Part shown: one piece after another, positions 40,152 through 41,507 of the stretch
Position numbering within the stretch: position 1 is the stretch's first letter
Layout of the letters: each line of letters begins with the position of its first letter
From: Bacillota bacterium
GTDB lineage: Bacteria; Bacillota; Clostridia; Lachnospirales; Lachnospiraceae
DNA length: 41,507 bases
Assembly: GCA_023424995.1 (NCBI GenBank)
Contig: JAFADH010000232.1
Span: 1-41,507, forward strand
Reading direction: 5' to 3'
Translations under genes and position numbers: made by a program
The notes under the pieces: model-generated
Told to the model about the DNA's origin: nothing
Database searches by the model: none
What the model saw: the letters and a program-made list of their open reading frames with translations, nothing else

Positions 40152-41354
40152 TCACTTCATTAACTCCCGTGTAAACTCCTGGATCCGGTCAAGAGCCTTT
40201 TTTATATTCTCGGCGGAGGCTGCAAAGGATATCCGGATATAATCCGAGCATCCCGCGCCAAGTCCAATTCCCGGAATCACCGCCACATGCTTTTCCTCCA
40301 GCAGTCTCTCTGCATACTCCATTCCGGTCAGTCCGGTCTTAGCGACATTCACCATGAGATAAAAGGCACCCTTTGGACCCACGTAGGTAAGACCGTGTAT
40401 CTGATATAAGCCTTTCATAAGCAGGACCCTTCTCCTGGCAAACTGATCCACCATGGCAGCTATCTCCCCTTTGGTTTTCTCCGTATCCATGCCCTCGGCT
40501 ACTCCCATCTGGATAAAGGTCGGGGAACAGGTGGTGGAGTACTGATGGATCTTCAGAATCCCGCTGACCAACCTCTCACCAGCCGTAATATAACCTAATC
40601 TCCATCCAGTCATGGCATAGGTCTTGGAAAAGCCGTTGATGATTACACTGCGCTCCTTCATACCCGGAAATGCTGCGATGGAATGAAACCCTGATTCTTC
40701 ATATACAAGCTTACTGTACATCTCATCCGACAGGATAATGAAATTATGCTTTACAGCCAACCCGCACAGCTGCGCCAGGGTCTCTTTGTCATAGACTGCC
40801 CCCGTGGGATTATTGGGATTATTGATTACTAAGAGCTTGGTTCTCCCGGTGATCTTCTCTTCCACCTCACGGACATCGATTCCAAAGTCCTTCTTCGGGT
40901 CAAGAGGAAGGATAACCGGTATGCCTCCGCTGATTCTGACCATATTCTCATAGTTCACAAAGGCAGGTGAGAAGATGATTGCCTCATCCCCTTCATCAAT
41001 GAGTGCAAGTATGGCATTATTAATGGCCTCCGCACCGCTGCTGGTTACCAGTATCTCAGTCCGGTAGTCATAGGACACACCTGTCTCAGCCAGGGTCTTC
41101 TCGGCAATTTTCTTACGCAGTGCTTCCACGCCCCGGTTGGAGCCGTAATGGGTCATATTGCGGTTAATTGCGTTAACAGTGGCTTCTTTAATATCTTCCG
41201 GAGTATTAAAATCCGGTTCCCCCGCACTTAAGGCGATAATCTCATGTCCCTCTTTGCGCAGTTCATCCACCCGGTTAAGTACGGTGCGGATGAGAGAAGG
41301 TGTTACGTTCTTCACCCTGTTAATTTCCTGGGTGATATCATAGGAAATATCCAT
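40152..41354 (-). CDS. Class I/II PLP-dependent aminotransferase (aspartate aminotransferase-like)
   Basis: A 400-residue cytoplasmic fold-type I aminotransferase. The PLP lysine is Lys244 in NGFSKTYAMTGWRLGY. Other anchors are Asn179 in VINNPNNPTG, Asp210 in ILSDEMYSKL, TSSGAEAINNA (102-113) for the cofactor phosphate, and Arg near the C-terminus in DYIRISFA for the substrate carboxylate. ALSAGEPDFNTP near residue 41 is the usual Asp-aminotransferase start. AAAGGCGGG precedes the ATG at 41354. It probably moves amino groups between an amino acid and 2-oxoglutarate. The FAD enzyme and transporter downstream may belong to the same pathway, but a terminator lies between. Confidence 0.93.
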   Translation of the reverse strand: MDISYDITQEINRVKNVTPSLIRTVLNRVDELRKEGHEIIALSAGEPDFNTPEDIKEATVNAINRNMTHYGSNRGVEALRKKIAEKTLAETGVSYDYRTEILVTSSGAEAINNAILALIDEGDEAIIFSPAFVNYENMVRISGGIPVILPLDPKKDFGIDVREVEEKITGRTKLLVINNPNNPTGAVYDKETLAQLCGLAVKHNFIILSDEMYSKLVYEESGFHSIAAFPGMKERSVIINGFSKTYAMTGWRLGYITAGERLVSGILKIHQYSTTCSPTFIQMGVAEGMDTEKTKGEIAAMVDQFARRRVLLMKGLYQIHGLTYVGPKGAFYLMVNVAKTGLTGMEYAERLLEEKHVAVIPGIGLGAGCSDYIRISFAASAENIKKALDRIQEFTRELMK

Positions 41355-41370
41355 AGAATCCCGCCTTTCT

Positions 41371-41398
41371 ATGCCTGCATACCTTCGATTGCAGGCAT
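41371..41398 (-). other. Hairpin in the aminotransferase leader
   Basis: ATGCCTGCA (41371-41379) pairs perfectly with TGCAGGCAT (41390-41398) across a 10-nt loop. It lies directly upstream of the ribosome site. No T run follows it on the minus strand, so it is a leader hairpin rather than a terminator. Confidence 0.45.
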
Positions 41399-41507
41399 TT
41401 GATTTTGATCAGTTTAAGCTTATGAAGGTGCCACGCCTTGTCGTTAAAGAACGGCATATATGTGCAATATTATATTGTGAAATATCTTCATTGCCATAGG
41501 TCATATT

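Overview
The window looks like chromosomal DNA from a Gram-positive, saccharolytic anaerobe of the Clostridia, most likely a Lachnospiraceae-type organism. This rests on strong AGGAGG-type ribosome sites, TTGACA/TATAAT promoters, lipoprotein-type solute-binding proteins, ROK and LacI regulators, sugar ABC transporters with no local ATPase gene, and no outer-membrane functions. The assignment is inferred from gene style; no rRNA or tRNA gene was recognised.

Layout. (1) 1-431: the start of a secreted protein of unknown function, cut by the window edge. (2) 651-4755: a four-gene siderophore-type iron ABC transporter (binding lipoprotein, two permeases, ATPase). Each junction is a 4-nt ATGA overlap, and the promoter carries a near-perfect Fur box. 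(3) 4946-14642: a long minus-strand cluster, apparently read from one promoter divergent to a ROK regulator (14862-16043). It holds an enolase-superfamily enzyme, a sugar-type ABC transporter (binding protein and two permeases), a second enolase-superfamily enzyme, an argininosuccinate-lyase-family enzyme, an aldo/keto reductase, a UPF0303 protein and an AEC carrier. It looks like a catabolic pathway for an acid sugar or acid-sugar conjugate; the substrate is not known. (4) 16440-36802: the most interesting part, a probable alpha-1,3-glucan utilisation locus. Two large extracellular beta-helix enzymes carry the Asp...Asp-Asp pattern of family GH87 (alpha-1,3-glucanase/mycodextranase); one is secreted and one is membrane-anchored. 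With them are a MalEFG-like importer, a cytoplasmic GH65 phosphorylase, a cytoplasmic GH15 glucosidase and a LacI regulator. A 12-bp palindrome, TTAATCGGTTAA, recurs at the promoters of the first GH87 gene, the importer operon and the GH65-GH15 operon, tying them into one regulon. (5) 37103-41354: a membrane transporter, an FAD-dependent oxidoreductase and a class I aminotransferase, with a possible leader-peptide/terminator element ahead of the FAD gene.

Proposed flow for region 4 (inference): the GH87 enzymes cut alpha-1,3-glucan (fungal wall glucan, nigeran or bacterial mutan) outside the cell; the importer takes up nigero-oligosaccharides; the GH65 enzyme phosphorolyses them to beta-glucose 1-phosphate and GH15 hydrolyses the remainder; the LacI protein releases the operators when an oligosaccharide is present.

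Non-coding stretches of about 300 bp or more: 4581-4945 holds the iron-operon promoter, the Fur box and a terminator. 16044-16439 holds the ROK terminator, two operator sites and the GH87 promoter. 20118-20487 holds an 18-bp tandem repeat, a terminator and a possible frameshifted coding remnant. 36803-37102 holds the GH65 promoter, two operators and a terminator. 39861-40151 (291 bp) holds the leader/terminator element.
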